A stretch of DNA of 64,000 nt from positions 1-64,000 of the forward strand of contig JAFXQT010000011.1 in assembly GCA_017526905.1 (NCBI GenBank). The letters are read 5' to 3'. This DNA is from Bacteroidaceae bacterium. GTDB taxonomy: Bacteria; Bacteroidota; Bacteroidia; Bacteroidales; Bacteroidaceae. Each line of letters starts with the position of its first letter. Positions within the stretch are counted from its first letter, which is position 1. Positions 25,354-34,092 of this stretch are shown here, piece after piece. Below the pieces are notes generated by a model. It was not told the origin of the DNA. It did no database searches and was given only the letters and a program-made list of their open reading frames with translations. The translations under genes and the position numbers were made by a program.

Positions 25354-27012
25354 ATGACGTTCTCCATCCTATATGTAGCCATCATCCTCGTTTTCATGCT
25401 CGTTGCGCTGATCCGCGAGTGTCTGCGTCCCGGCCTGATTCTCTTCACTGCGGTAGTGCTGCTGCTCGTGGCAGGCATCATCAACCCCGAGGAAGCGCTG
25501 AAGGGCTTTTCCAACAAAGGCATGATTACTGTGGCGCTGCTCTATCTGGTGAGCGAGGGCGTTCGCAAAAGCGGCATCCTGGAGCGCATCGTGTTCCGCA
25601 TGCTGCCCAAGAAAAATGCCACGGTAACCTCGGCCGGCCTGCGTTTCTACCCCATCGTCACCTTCATCTCGGCCTTCTTCAACAACACACCCGTTGTGGT
25701 GATATTCGCGCCGATGATCAAGAACTGGGCACGCAAGATGAAACTGCCCCCCACCAAGTTCCTCATCCCGCTCAGCTACGCCACCGTCATAGGTGGTATC
25801 TGCACGCTCATCGGCACCACCACCAACCTGGTGCTGCATGGCATGCTGCTGCAGGAGGCCAGAAACGAGGCCGTGGCGGTGGAGGAAGGCGGCACTGAGG
25901 GCATTTTGCTGCGCTACGGCATCGATGGCATGTCGATGTTCGAGCTGTCCAAAGTGGGTGTTTTTATTGCCTTGGCTGGCCTTATCTACCTGATATTCTT
26001 CTCGAAATACTTCCTGCCTAACGAGCGCCGCTCGGACGAGGAAGCTGCCGAGCAAGACCTGGCGCCGGGAATGTCCCGCCACGAAGTGCTGCTGGGCAAC
26101 CGCTTCCCAGGTCTGGGCAAGACGTTGCACGAGTTCGACTTCTACCGCCACTATGGGGCGCATGTACGTGCCATCAGCCGCGGCGGCAAGATTGTCGAAG
26201 GCGATTTCATGAACATGCGCCTCACACACGAGGACACACTCATCATCGATGCCGACGACTCGTTCATGAAAGCATGGGGCGAAAGCCGCGTGTTCTGGAT
26301 GATTAACCGCGTGGGCGAGTATGAACCGCCCATGGGCCAGAAGAAACGCTGGTTGGCCCTGCTGCTGCTCGTGCTGATGATTATAGGTGCCACTGTGGGC
26401 GAGCTGGAGCCTGTGAAACAACTGCTGGCACAGTCGGAATTTGTGCAGACGTACATGCCAGCCCTGAAGCTGGACATGTTCTTCTTCGTTTGCATCACAG
26501 TGGTCATCATGGCATGGACGCGCATGTTCTCGCCCCGCAAGTACACCAAATACCTGTCATGGGATGTGCTCATCACCATTGCGTGTGCCTTCGCCATCTC
26601 CACAGCCATGATCAAGAGCGGGTTTGCCGATTATGTTGCCGGCTACATCATCTCGCTCACCGAGCTGGCCCGCCACAGCGAGTTTGGCATCTACATCATT
26701 CTGGCCTCCTTGTTCCTCATCACCAACATCTTTACCGAGCTCATCACCAACAACGCTGCAGCAGCCCTGGCCTTCCCGTTGGCGCTCTCTGTAGCCGACA
26801 AACTGGGTGCCAACCCCATGCCGTTTGTAGTGTGCATCTGCTTCGCAGCCAGCTCGGCCTTCAGCACGCCCATCGGCTACCAGACCAATCTCATTGTGCA
26901 GGGTGTGGGCGGCTATAAGTTCTCCGATTTCATTAAGGTGGGCTTGCCCATGAATCTCATCGTGTTCGTACTGAGCGTGTTGCTCATCCCCCTGTTCTAC
27001 CATCTGACATAG
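25354..27012 (+). CDS. SLC13/DASS-family anion transporter with internal RCK_C domain, probable sulfate importer
   Basis: This 552-residue membrane protein has about ten hydrophobic segments. Family motifs are FFNNTPVVVIFAPMIKNWA, IGTTTNLVLHGML, ITNIFTELITNNAAAALAFP and FSTPIGYQTNLIVQG. A soluble insert at about 240-320 (HEVLLGNRFPGLGKTLHEFD; TLIIDADDSF) is a TrkA-C/RCK_C-type domain. DASS proteins import sulfate or dicarboxylates with sodium. Sulfate is favoured because cysC starts one base after its stop and cysD and cysN follow. Such RCK_C-bearing versions are common beside sulfate-activation genes. A dicarboxylate substrate cannot be excluded. Confidence 0.88.
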   Translation: MTFSILYVAIILVFMLVALIRECLRPGLILFTAVVLLLVAGIINPEEALKGFSNKGMITVALLYLVSEGVRKSGILERIVFRMLPKKNATVTSAGLRFYPIVTFISAFFNNTPVVVIFAPMIKNWARKMKLPPTKFLIPLSYATVIGGICTLIGTTTNLVLHGMLLQEARNEAVAVEEGGTEGILLRYGIDGMSMFELSKVGVFIALAGLIYLIFFSKYFLPNERRSDEEAAEQDLAPGMSRHEVLLGNRFPGLGKTLHEFDFYRHYGAHVRAISRGGKIVEGDFMNMRLTHEDTLIIDADDSFMKAWGESRVFWMINRVGEYEPPMGQKKRWLALLLLVLMIIGATVGELEPVKQLLAQSEFVQTYMPALKLDMFFFVCITVVIMAWTRMFSPRKYTKYLSWDVLITIACAFAISTAMIKSGFADYVAGYIISLTELARHSEFGIYIILASLFLITNIFTELITNNAAAALAFPLALSVADKLGANPMPFVVCICFAASSAFSTPIGYQTNLIVQGVGGYKFSDFIKVGLPMNLIVFVLSVLLIPLFYHLT

Positions 27013-27013
27013 T

Positions 27014-27613
27014 ATGAAAACAGAAAATATCTATCCTATAACAATGCTTCCGCGTTCTACACGCGAGGAACTGCTTGGGCAGCGCGGCATGATGATTTGG
27101 TTCACCGGCCTTTCCGGCTCAGGAAAGAGCACCGTGGCCCTTGGCGTGGAGCGCGAGCTGCATCGGCGCGGCCTGCTCTGCCGCATTCTGGATGGCGATA
27201 ATATCCGCAGCGGTATCAATGCCGGCTTAGGCTTCACGGCCGACGACCGGCGCGAGAATATCCGCCGCATTGCCGAGGTGGGCAAACTGTTCGTGGACAC
27301 CGGCATCATTACCCTGGCCGCCTTCGTATCGCCCACCAACGAATACCGCCAGATGGCCCGCGACATCATCGGAGCCAACGACTTCTTCGAGGTCTATGTA
27401 TCTACGCCGCTCGAGGAGTGCGAACGGCGCGACGTAAAAGGGTTGTATGCCCGTGCACGCCGCGGCGAGGTAAAGGACTTCACCGGCATAAGCGCGCCGT
27501 TTGAAGCCCCCGAGCACCCTGCACTTAGCATTGACACATCCATGCAACCTCTCGACGTAAGTGTCGAGCAGGTTCTCACCCTCATATTAAAACAACAACC
27601 ATCAAATGAATAA
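27014..27613 (+). CDS. cysC: Adenylylsulfate (APS) kinase
   Basis: This 199-residue protein has a P-loop at 32-40 (GLSGSGKST) and the APS-kinase motifs [33 protein letters not shown] and [15 protein letters not shown]. It phosphorylates APS to PAPS, the universal sulfonate donor. It starts one base after the SLC13 stop, and its end overlaps cysD by 8 bases, so translation is coupled. It is a stand-alone APS kinase, not fused to CysN as in some bacteria. The adjacent sulfotransferase is the likely consumer of its product. Confidence 0.96.
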   Translation: MKTENIYPITMLPRSTREELLGQRGMMIWFTGLSGSGKSTVALGVERELHRRGLLCRILDGDNIRSGINAGLGFTADDRRENIRRIAEVGKLFVDTGIITLAAFVSPTNEYRQMARDIIGANDFFEVYVSTPLEECERRDVKGLYARARRGEVKDFTGISAPFEAPEHPALSIDTSMQPLDVSVEQVLTLILKQQPSNE

Positions 27614-28514
27614 TTATAAGTTATCACACCTTCAGGAACTTGAGGCCGAGAGCATCCACATTATTCGCGAGGTGGCGGCTGAGTTCGAAAATCCCGTCAT
27701 GCTCTACAGCATCGGCAAGGACAGCAGCGTGATGGTGCGACTGGCCGAGAAAGCCTTCGCACCCGGCAAGGTGCCCTTCCCACTGATGCACATCGACTCG
27801 AAATGGAAATTCAAGGAAATGATTCAGTTCCGCGACGAATATGCCAAGAAATACGGCTGGAACCTCATCGTGGAATCGAATATGGAAGCCTTCCGGGCCG
27901 GCGTAGGTCCCTTCACCCACGGCTCAAAAGTGCACACTGACCTGATGAAGACCAAGGCACTGCTCGACGCACTGGACAAGTATAAGTTCGACGCCGCTTT
28001 TGGAGGTGCCCGCCGCGACGAGGAAAAGAGCCGTGCCAAAGAACGTATCTTCTCGTTCCGCGACCAGTTCCAGCAATGGGATCCCAAGAACCAGCGACCC
28101 GAGCTTTGGGACATCTATAACGCCCGCATTCACAAGGGCGAGAGCATCCGCGTCTTCCCCCTCAGCAACTGGACGGAACTGGACATCTGGCAGTACATTC
28201 GCCTCGAGAACATACCTATCGTACCGCTTTACTACGCCAAGGAACGTCCGTGTGTGGAGATTGATGGCAACATCATCATGGCCGATGATGATCGCCTGCC
28301 CGAGAAGTATCGCCCTCTCGTAAAACCCCGCATGGTGCGCTTCCGCACCCTGGGCTGCTGGCCACTGACTGGAGCTGTAGAGAGCACCGCCACCACCATC
28401 GAGGAGATTGTGGAGGAGATGATGACCACCACCAAGAGCGAGCGCACCACTCGCGTCATCGACTTCGACCAGGAAGCCTCTATGGAACAGAAGAAACGCG
28501 AAGGCTATTTCTAA
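27606..28514 (+). CDS. cysD: Sulfate adenylyltransferase subunit 2
   Basis: This 302-residue protein belongs to the PAPS-reductase-like PP-loop family. The nucleotide loop is [18 protein letters not shown], followed by [36 protein letters not shown] and [13 protein letters not shown]. With CysN it forms APS from sulfate and ATP. The start overlaps the cysC end by 8 bases. The stop at 28512-28514 is followed directly by AT-rich degraded DNA, so cysN is displaced about 700 bases downstream instead of adjoining as is usual. Confidence 0.97.
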   Translation: MNNYKLSHLQELEAESIHIIREVAAEFENPVMLYSIGKDSSVMVRLAEKAFAPGKVPFPLMHIDSKWKFKEMIQFRDEYAKKYGWNLIVESNMEAFRAGVGPFTHGSKVHTDLMKTKALLDALDKYKFDAAFGGARRDEEKSRAKERIFSFRDQFQQWDPKNQRPELWDIYNARIHKGESIRVFPLSNWTELDIWQYIRLENIPIVPLYYAKERPCVEIDGNIIMADDDRLPEKYRPLVKPRMVRFRTLGCWPLTGAVESTATTIEEIVEEMMTTTKSERTTRVIDFDQEASMEQKKREGYF

Positions 28515-28687
28515 AATTAGCTTGGAGACCTGATTCCCGTCATAGCTATGGGCATGCGGTCATTTATGTTGGAGGAGAAAGAATTATTCATGCTCACGGT
28601 AAAGCTGGCAGTCCTACTGGTTATTCAAATAATTTAATCAGTTATTGGTTTCCAAATAGAGGATTGCCTGAAGTTTATAGGAAATAG
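28515..28687 (+). pseudogene. C-terminal remnant of an NlpC/P60-like peptidase
   Basis: In the frame ending at TAG 28685-28687 the DNA encodes WRPDSRHSYGHAVIYVGGE, then RIIHAHGKAGSPTGYSNN and ISYWFPNRGLPEVYRK. The pattern GHAVIYVGG...IIHA matches the catalytic-His half of NlpC/P60 (or CHAP-like) cell-wall hydrolases. The catalytic-Cys half and any start are missing, and the frame runs back into cysD out of phase, so it is a fragment. Base composition is clearly more AT-rich than the flanking cys genes, pointing to acquired DNA. Identification rests on a short motif, so the family call is moderate. Confidence 0.55.
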
Positions 28688-28739
28688 ACAGGATTGGAGC
28701 TTAAGCCCTTACCCCATTTACCCCCTCAAAAAATCAATA
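28688..28739. other. AT-rich filler between two gene remnants
   Basis: There is no start codon with a usable frame and no hairpin that I can support. It is part of the same low-GC insertion. Confidence 0.4.
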
Positions 28740-29121
28740 ATGAATCAGAACATATTCTTTAAACTATTGATGCTCGTTCACCTATCAGGGCTGATGACAT
28801 CATGAAAAAATAGTGCCACCTCTAACGCTACGGAAGCAATGTTGCAGCCGCGACATCAAGTAAAAGATAGTATATTTGACGCCACCAGAATATGACAAAT
28901 GCTCAATCATAGTAATAAACAACACAGGTAATTGCATTTATAATGACACTCTTAAGCATCTACCTCCAATAGCTACGGCAAGTGGTGTCGAAGAAAACTA
29001 CGGGTGGTTACAATCCGACGACCTGAGAACCATCTCAAATGATATATTATACCTAACAGGATATGATGAATACATGCACCAATTCTCAATCATTGCATAT
29101 CACCTTTCTGTTAATTCATAA
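28740..29121 (+). pseudogene. Decayed lipoprotein gene, possible immunity partner
   Basis: ATG at 28740 opens MNQNIFFKLLMLVHLSGLMTS, a good lipoprotein signal. The next codon is TGA (28803-28805), exactly where the lipobox Cys (TGT/TGC) is expected. Reading through gives KNSATSNATEAMLQPRHQV, then the frame is lost near 28880. A +1 shift continues as an open frame to 29121 (YDKCSIIVINNTGNCIYND; YGWLQSDDLRTISNDILYL; EYMHQFSIIAYHLSVNS). That second part has no ATG. One stop and one frameshift therefore break a lipoprotein of roughly 125 residues. Placed just after a cell-wall hydrolase remnant, it resembles the immunity half of an effector pair. This is inference. Confidence 0.5.
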
Positions 29122-29212
29122 AAAGGAGCTAAGATTGTGATATCTTGGGTTTAACTATCTACAAAATGATTTATACTTCACACTGAACGCAGTAATTAGT
29201 AAAACTGAACAA
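29122..29212. other. AT-rich leader before cysN
   Basis: These 91 bases run from the lipoprotein remnant to the cysN start. I see no TAnnTTTG box, so cysN may depend on read-through from cysD across the insertion or on a promoter I cannot recognise. Confidence 0.35.
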
Positions 29213-30640
29213 ATGGACAAGAAACTCGACATAAAAGCCTATCTCGACGCCGACGAGCAGAAGGACCTTCTGCGCCTGCTCACCGCCGGCAGCGTCGATG
29301 ACGGCAAAAGCACCCTCATTGGGCGCCTCCTATTCGACTCCAAGAAACTCTACGACGACCAACTGACCGCCCTGGAGCGCGACAGCAAGCGCGTTGGCAA
29401 TGCCGGCGACCACATAGACTATGCCCTGCTGCTGGACGGCCTGAAGGCCGAACGCGAGGAAGGGATCACCATCGATGTGGCCTACCGCTATTTCTCGACC
29501 AACCGCCGCAAGTTCATCATAGCCGACACGCCGGGCCACGAACAATATACACGTAACATGATTACCGGTGGCTCCACAGCCAACCTGGCCATTATCCTGG
29601 TGGACTGCCGCACAGGCGTCATCACGCAGACACGCCGTCATACCTATCTTGTGTCGCTGCTCGGCATCAAGCACATCGTGCTGGCTGTGAATAAGATGGA
29701 CCTCGTGGGCTTTGACCAGAAAGTGTTCAGCGACATCGTGGCCGACTACCGCCAGCTCACCGACCAACTCGGCATTGAGGATGTTACGTGTTTCCCCCTC
29801 TCGGCCCTGGACGGCGACAACGTGGTTGAGAAGAGCGAACGCACGCCTTGGTATGAAGGACCGGCCCTGCTTGACTTCCTTGAGACCGTGCCCATCCACG
29901 CGGACCGTAACTTCGACGATTTCCGCTACCCGGTGCAGTACGTGCTGCGCCCCAACCTTGACTTCCGCGGCTTCTGCGGCAAGGTGGCCAGCGGTATCCT
30001 TCGCAAAGGCGACGAAGTGATGGCACTGCCCTCGATGAAGCGCAGCCACGTGAAGAGCATCGTCACCTACGACGGTGAACTGCAGGAAGCCTTCCCACCA
30101 CAGAGCGTCACCATCACCCTTGAGGACGAGATTGACATCAGCCGTGGTGAGATGATTGTGCACCCTGACAATGTTCCCAACATAGGACGACACTTCACCA
30201 CCATGCTGGTGTGGATGGACGAAGAACCGATGGACACGGCGAAACAGTTCTTCCTGAAACACAACACAAATACCACCCGCGCCACGATTGCTGCTATCCG
30301 TCACCGTGTGGACGTGAACACACTTGAAAAGAAGGAGGGCAAGCCATTCCAACTCAATGAAATCGGGCAGGTGGATATACTCACGGCCAAGACTCTCTTC
30401 TTCGATGCCTATGCCACAAACCGGCAAACGGGTGCCTTCATCCTTATCGACCCCATCACCAACAACACGTCGGCCGTTGGTATGATTATCGCGCCCCTTG
30501 ACGAGAGTGCCCTCGAGAACGACCTCTTGCCCACACTCGACCTGAAAAAGCTGGGCATCGGAGAAGTACACTATGACGCTATAGAGACCGCTGTGAAAGA
30601 ATTGGCACGCCAAGGCTTGGAGGTGAAAGTGATCAAGTAA
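29213..30640 (+). CDS. cysN: Sulfate adenylyltransferase subunit 1 (GTPase)
   Basis: This 475-residue protein is an EF-Tu-like GTPase that drives APS formation by CysD. G1 is [20 protein letters not shown] at about 25-44, G3 is [12 protein letters not shown], and G4 is NKMDLVGF. Beta-barrel domains follow. The APS kinase is a separate gene (cysC), so this is CysN without a fused CysC domain. It is separated from cysD by about 700 bases of degraded sequence but intact itself, which argues that the pathway still works. The sulfotransferase gene follows after 49 bases. Confidence 0.97.
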   Translation: MDKKLDIKAYLDADEQKDLLRLLTAGSVDDGKSTLIGRLLFDSKKLYDDQLTALERDSKRVGNAGDHIDYALLLDGLKAEREEGITIDVAYRYFSTNRRKFIIADTPGHEQYTRNMITGGSTANLAIILVDCRTGVITQTRRHTYLVSLLGIKHIVLAVNKMDLVGFDQKVFSDIVADYRQLTDQLGIEDVTCFPLSALDGDNVVEKSERTPWYEGPALLDFLETVPIHADRNFDDFRYPVQYVLRPNLDFRGFCGKVASGILRKGDEVMALPSMKRSHVKSIVTYDGELQEAFPPQSVTITLEDEIDISRGEMIVHPDNVPNIGRHFTTMLVWMDEEPMDTAKQFFLKHNTNTTRATIAAIRHRVDVNTLEKKEGKPFQLNEIGQVDILTAKTLFFDAYATNRQTGAFILIDPITNNTSAVGMIIAPLDESALENDLLPTLDLKKLGIGEVHYDAIETAVKELARQGLEVKVIK

Positions 30641-30689
30641 CCACCATCGTCCACGCCTCCTATCTATTCTCTCCAAACTAAATCATTAC

Positions 30690-31799
30690 ATGGGATTACT
30701 TAAATTTGAGAATCTTCCAGTTTACCCGCTTGTCGGAGCAGACTGGAACACATTCAAACAGATGACCTCTCGTTGGCACGAGGACAAGAAATATCGCAAC
30801 AAGATGCTGGCAACCAAGGCCATCTGCCGTCTGCTCTCGCTGGGCGCTCCCATCCAAGAGCACCGCTACCAGAAGTTGCTGGCCGATAAGCCCTTGGAGC
30901 ACGATCCGCTGTTCATTCTTGGACATTGGCGTTCGGGCACCACCTTCGTTCACAACATCTTCGCACAAGACGAACATTTCGGGCACACAACCACCTACCA
31001 AACGGTATTCCCACACTTGATGATGTTCGGGCAACCCTTCTTCAAGTTCATGATGAACATCTTTATTCCTAACCATCGGCCTACCGATGGCATGGAACTC
31101 ACGCCCGACACACCGCAGGAAGAGGAGTTCGCCCTGAACAACACGATGCCCTTTTCCTACTACAACTTCTGGTACTACCCACAGGACACGCTGGACCTAT
31201 GCGACCGTTACCTTACCTTTGAGAAGATTACGCCCGAAGAAAAGCGTGCCTATCAGGAAGCCTTTATGAAGGTGGTCAAGATATCCCTGTGGAACACTGG
31301 TGGCACACAGTACCTAAGCAAGAACCCGCCTCACACGGGACATATCAAGGCGTTGCTCGAAATCTTTCCCAATGCCAAGTTCATCTATCTAATGCGCAAC
31401 CCTTACACTGTGTTCGAGAGCACCCGCTCGTTTTTCACTCAAACCATCGCGCCGCTCAAGGCACAAGTGGCCACAGACGATGAAGTAGAGATGAACGCCA
31501 TCAAAGTGTATCCACGGCTGTACAAAGCCTATCAGGAACAGAAGGTGTTCATACCCGAGGGCAACCTCTATGAAGTGAAGTTTGAGGAGTTTGAGCGCGA
31601 TGCTTATGCTACCACGCAAGACATATACAAGAAGCTGCAACTGCCGGGCTGGGAAGAAGCCGAACCCGCCATACGCGCCTATATTGAAAGCAAGCGTGGC
31701 TATAAGAAGAACCGCTACGAATACAAGCCCCGCACCATTCAGCTCGTAAATGAACATTGGGGGCAGGCCATAGACGACTGGGGCTATGAGCACCGCTGA
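30690..31799 (+). CDS. PAPS-dependent sulfotransferase
   Basis: This 369-residue cytoplasmic protein matches the Sulfotransfer_3 type. The 5'-phosphosulfate loop is at about 76-89 (ILGHWRSGTTFVHN). The 3'-phosphate-binding segment is FIYLMRNPYTVFESTRSFF, and KNPPHTGHIKALLEIFPNA lies between. It has no signal peptide or membrane anchor. It would transfer sulfonate from PAPS made by the upstream SLC13-cysC-cysD-cysN genes. From memory, a syntenic Bacteroides thetaiotaomicron cluster (around BT_0412-BT_0416) has a sulfotransferase that sulfonates sterols; orthology needs checking. Lipid, glycan or steroid acceptors are all possible. Confidence 0.9.
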   Translation: MGLLKFENLPVYPLVGADWNTFKQMTSRWHEDKKYRNKMLATKAICRLLSLGAPIQEHRYQKLLADKPLEHDPLFILGHWRSGTTFVHNIFAQDEHFGHTTTYQTVFPHLMMFGQPFFKFMMNIFIPNHRPTDGMELTPDTPQEEEFALNNTMPFSYYNFWYYPQDTLDLCDRYLTFEKITPEEKRAYQEAFMKVVKISLWNTGGTQYLSKNPPHTGHIKALLEIFPNAKFIYLMRNPYTVFESTRSFFTQTIAPLKAQVATDDEVEMNAIKVYPRLYKAYQEQKVFIPEGNLYEVKFEEFERDAYATTQDIYKKLQLPGWEEAEPAIRAYIESKRGYKKNRYEYKPRTIQLVNEHWGQAIDDWGYEHR

Positions 31800-31825
31800 T
31801 TTCCAACCAACATAACACCACGGCT

Positions 31826-32491
31826 ATGAAGCATCTAATGCTCTTGACACTACTCATTGCCCTATGCAATAATGGCGTAATGGCCCAATCACTTGCCGAC
31901 CACCTGACCGGCAAGACGATCCTCTTCTTTGGCGACAGTTATGTAAAGAACCATCGCCGTCCTGTAGAAGAAACGTGGCACTACCAAGTGGCTAAGCGCC
32001 ACGCCATGCACTACATCAACGCGGGTCGCAATGGCAGCAGCATTGCCTTCGACCGCACCCGCGATGGTTTCGGGCCCAACATGATTGCACGACTGCGCGA
32101 ACTGCCCGACTCCGTAGATTACTTTATCGTGATAGCCGGGCACAACGATGCCGACAAAGTGAAGAACAGTTCCGATTCGTTGCGCATGTTCTGCGACTCG
32201 TTAGACCGTTTCTGCACACTGTTGGTGGAGAAGTATCCTGCTGCACGCCTGGCATGGGTCACTCCGTGGAATGTGGACCGTCCCGGTTTCCCGCAAGTCC
32301 TGGCAGCAATCAAGAACATTTGCGGCCGCCATGCCATCCCCGTGCTTGACGCAGCACAGGAGAGCGGCATCCACGTGCGCAGTCAAGCCTTCCGCCGGCG
32401 ATACTTCCAAGGCGGCGATACGGCACACCTCAATGCCGAAGGCCATCGGCTGCTGCTCAATTGGGCCGACCATTTTATTTGTGGTCTATGA
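31826..32491 (+). CDS. Secreted SGNH/GDSL hydrolase
   Basis: This 221-residue protein has a signal peptide (MKHLMLLTLLIALCNNGVMA). The SGNH blocks are in order: Ser38 in FFGDSYVK, Gly in GRNGSSIAF, Asn107 in AGHNDADK, and Asp198/His201 in GGDTAHLNAEGH. Such enzymes are esterases or lipases acting on acyl or acetyl esters of lipids and glycans. It is last in the sulfonation cluster, 26 bases after the sulfotransferase, and a strong terminator follows. Its place suggests processing of an acceptor or product of sulfonation outside the cytoplasm, but the substrate is unknown. Confidence 0.88.
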   Translation: MKHLMLLTLLIALCNNGVMAQSLADHLTGKTILFFGDSYVKNHRRPVEETWHYQVAKRHAMHYINAGRNGSSIAFDRTRDGFGPNMIARLRELPDSVDYFIVIAGHNDADKVKNSSDSLRMFCDSLDRFCTLLVEKYPAARLAWVTPWNVDRPGFPQVLAAIKNICGRHAIPVLDAAQESGIHVRSQAFRRRYFQGGDTAHLNAEGHRLLLNWADHFICGL

Positions 32492-32494
32492 ACA

Positions 32495-32543
32495 AACCGA
32501 GGGTCTTGCCGTATCTTTTCTTTCAGCGACAAGACCCTCGGTT
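32495..32543. terminator. Bidirectional terminator between SGNH hydrolase and sulfatase genes
   Basis: AACCGAGGGTCTTG (32495-32508) and CAAGACCCTCGGTT (32530-32543) form a perfect 14-bp stem. It lies between convergent genes ending at 32491 (+) and 32576 (-). Confidence 0.85.
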
Positions 32544-32575
32544 ACTACTTTCTGTACGCTACTATAACCTTCGGC

Positions 32576-34081
32576 CTAAGGCAGCGTAACGCTAAAATAG
32601 GGATTGTTTGTGTGCGATGCCTTGACGAAGCCCTTCAGCTCGTTCACTTTGTCCGGATACTGACTGGCTATATCGTGATCCTCATGGACGTCGCTGGCCA
32701 GGTCGTAAAGTTCACAAACGCCTTTCTTCACAATGAGTTTCCAGTTGCCTTGACGCACGGCTATCTGGTTGGTTTCATTGAACTCCCAGTAAAAATAATC
32801 GTGCGACAACTGCTTGTCATTGTTACCTGTGAGGGTGGGCAAGAAGGAAATTCCATCGAAATAGTCCTTCTCGCCCAAAGCCGGATTGCTGTACTTGGCA
32901 ACATAATCCTGAATGCCAAGGATATCGGCAAAGGTGGGCATCACATCATAAAACGCAATCGGATGGTCGTTCTTCACGCCTGCCGGCACATGGCCGGGCC
33001 AACGAACAATGAAAGGCACGCGAATGCCGCCTTCGTGGCAGGAACGTTTCAACCCTTTGAGCACGCCATCACGGTTGAAGAAGGTGGGATCTGCACCCCC
33101 CTCTTCGTGAGGGCCATTGTCGCTTGAGAAAATAACAATGGTATTGTCCGTCAGCCCTTTCTCGTCCAACTTTGCCATGATTTGGCCCACATAGGCATCC
33201 AGACGGGTAATCATAGCAGCGAACTGAGCATGTACATGGCCGATGGCATGGTACCAACTGCCGTTATCGCCGCCGTAGGATTTATCTACACAGAACTTAG
33301 CACGATAGGCATTCAGAATGGAATCCTCAGGCTGCACCAACTCGGCATGCGGAATGGTGTAGGTGAAGAGTCCATAGAAAGGCTGGTCGGCTCGTTGTTT
33401 GTCCAACCACTCCATGGCCTTGCGGTGAATGATGTCGGCACTGTACTCCGGCCGCTTGTAATAGTCGTCGCCATAGAAGGAATGCTGGATGTTTTGCTGC
33501 ATCAGTTCGCGCGCCACCTCCGTGTCGCCGGCACTGGCACTATACTTATTCAGGAAGTTGGGATAGTAAGTGTGCGCTTCGAACTGACAGATGTAGCCAT
33601 AGAACTCATCGACTCCGCGCTTGTCTGGGGTGGACACGCTGCCTTCATAGCCACCGGCCCACTTGCCAAACTGGGCGGTGTTGTATCCATTGTCCTTCAT
33701 GATTTCAGGCAGGACAATGTGATTGGGGTCCAACGGGTGCTGCCCCACCACGGCATAGTCGGTGGCCTTTCCGTAGGTGACGGAGCCCGAACGATACTCC
33801 TTATTGCCGCGGATCTCGCAGTGGCCTGTGTGCTGCCCGGTCATGAGGGCTGCCCGAGAGGGAGCCGACACGGGGCTTCCTGCATAAGCTTGCATGAACT
33901 GCATACCTTGTGCGGCCAGACGGTCAATATTGGGTGTGGAGATGTATTGCTGCCCGTAGCAGGCCAGGTCGCCCCACCCCATATCGTCGCAGAGCACAAA
34001 GATGATATTCGGCTTCTGACCTTGTGCATTGGCTATTGCTGGGGCTAAAGCCAGGCTATATAAGAGTTTCTTGGTAATCAT
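32576..34081 (-). CDS. Secreted Ser-type sulfatase (arylsulfatase family)
   Basis: This 501-residue protein has a signal peptide of about 19 residues. Metal ligands are in FVLCDDMGWGDLACYG (Asp32, Asp33). The formylglycine signature is SPVSAPSRAALMTG with Ser72 in place of Cys, so activation would need an anaerobic radical-SAM maturase (anSME), not seen in this window. FSSDNGPHEEGG and KWAGGYEGS are further sulfatase features. The enzyme removes sulfate from glycans or small molecules outside the cytoplasm. It lies 11 bases downstream of the 652-residue gene, so the two form an operon facing the sulfonation cluster. Confidence 0.93.
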   Translation of the reverse strand: MITKKLLYSLALAPAIANAQGQKPNIIFVLCDDMGWGDLACYGQQYISTPNIDRLAAQGMQFMQAYAGSPVSAPSRAALMTGQHTGHCEIRGNKEYRSGSVTYGKATDYAVVGQHPLDPNHIVLPEIMKDNGYNTAQFGKWAGGYEGSVSTPDKRGVDEFYGYICQFEAHTYYPNFLNKYSASAGDTEVARELMQQNIQHSFYGDDYYKRPEYSADIIHRKAMEWLDKQRADQPFYGLFTYTIPHAELVQPEDSILNAYRAKFCVDKSYGGDNGSWYHAIGHVHAQFAAMITRLDAYVGQIMAKLDEKGLTDNTIVIFSSDNGPHEEGGADPTFFNRDGVLKGLKRSCHEGGIRVPFIVRWPGHVPAGVKNDHPIAFYDVMPTFADILGIQDYVAKYSNPALGEKDYFDGISFLPTLTGNNDKQLSHDYFYWEFNETNQIAVRQGNWKLIVKKGVCELYDLASDVHEDHDIASQYPDKVNELKGFVKASHTNNPYFSVTLP

Positions 34082-34092
34082 GGTGCTGTTTG

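Noticed and set aside
28876..29121. Intact small gene of 81 residues
   Set aside because: The frame has only a TTG and no ATG. The sequence before it is the out-of-frame continuation of a lipoprotein with a stop codon, so it is part of a pseudogene.
29213..30640. Fused CysNC protein
   Set aside because: The protein ends at 475 residues without an APS-kinase domain; cysC is a separate gene.
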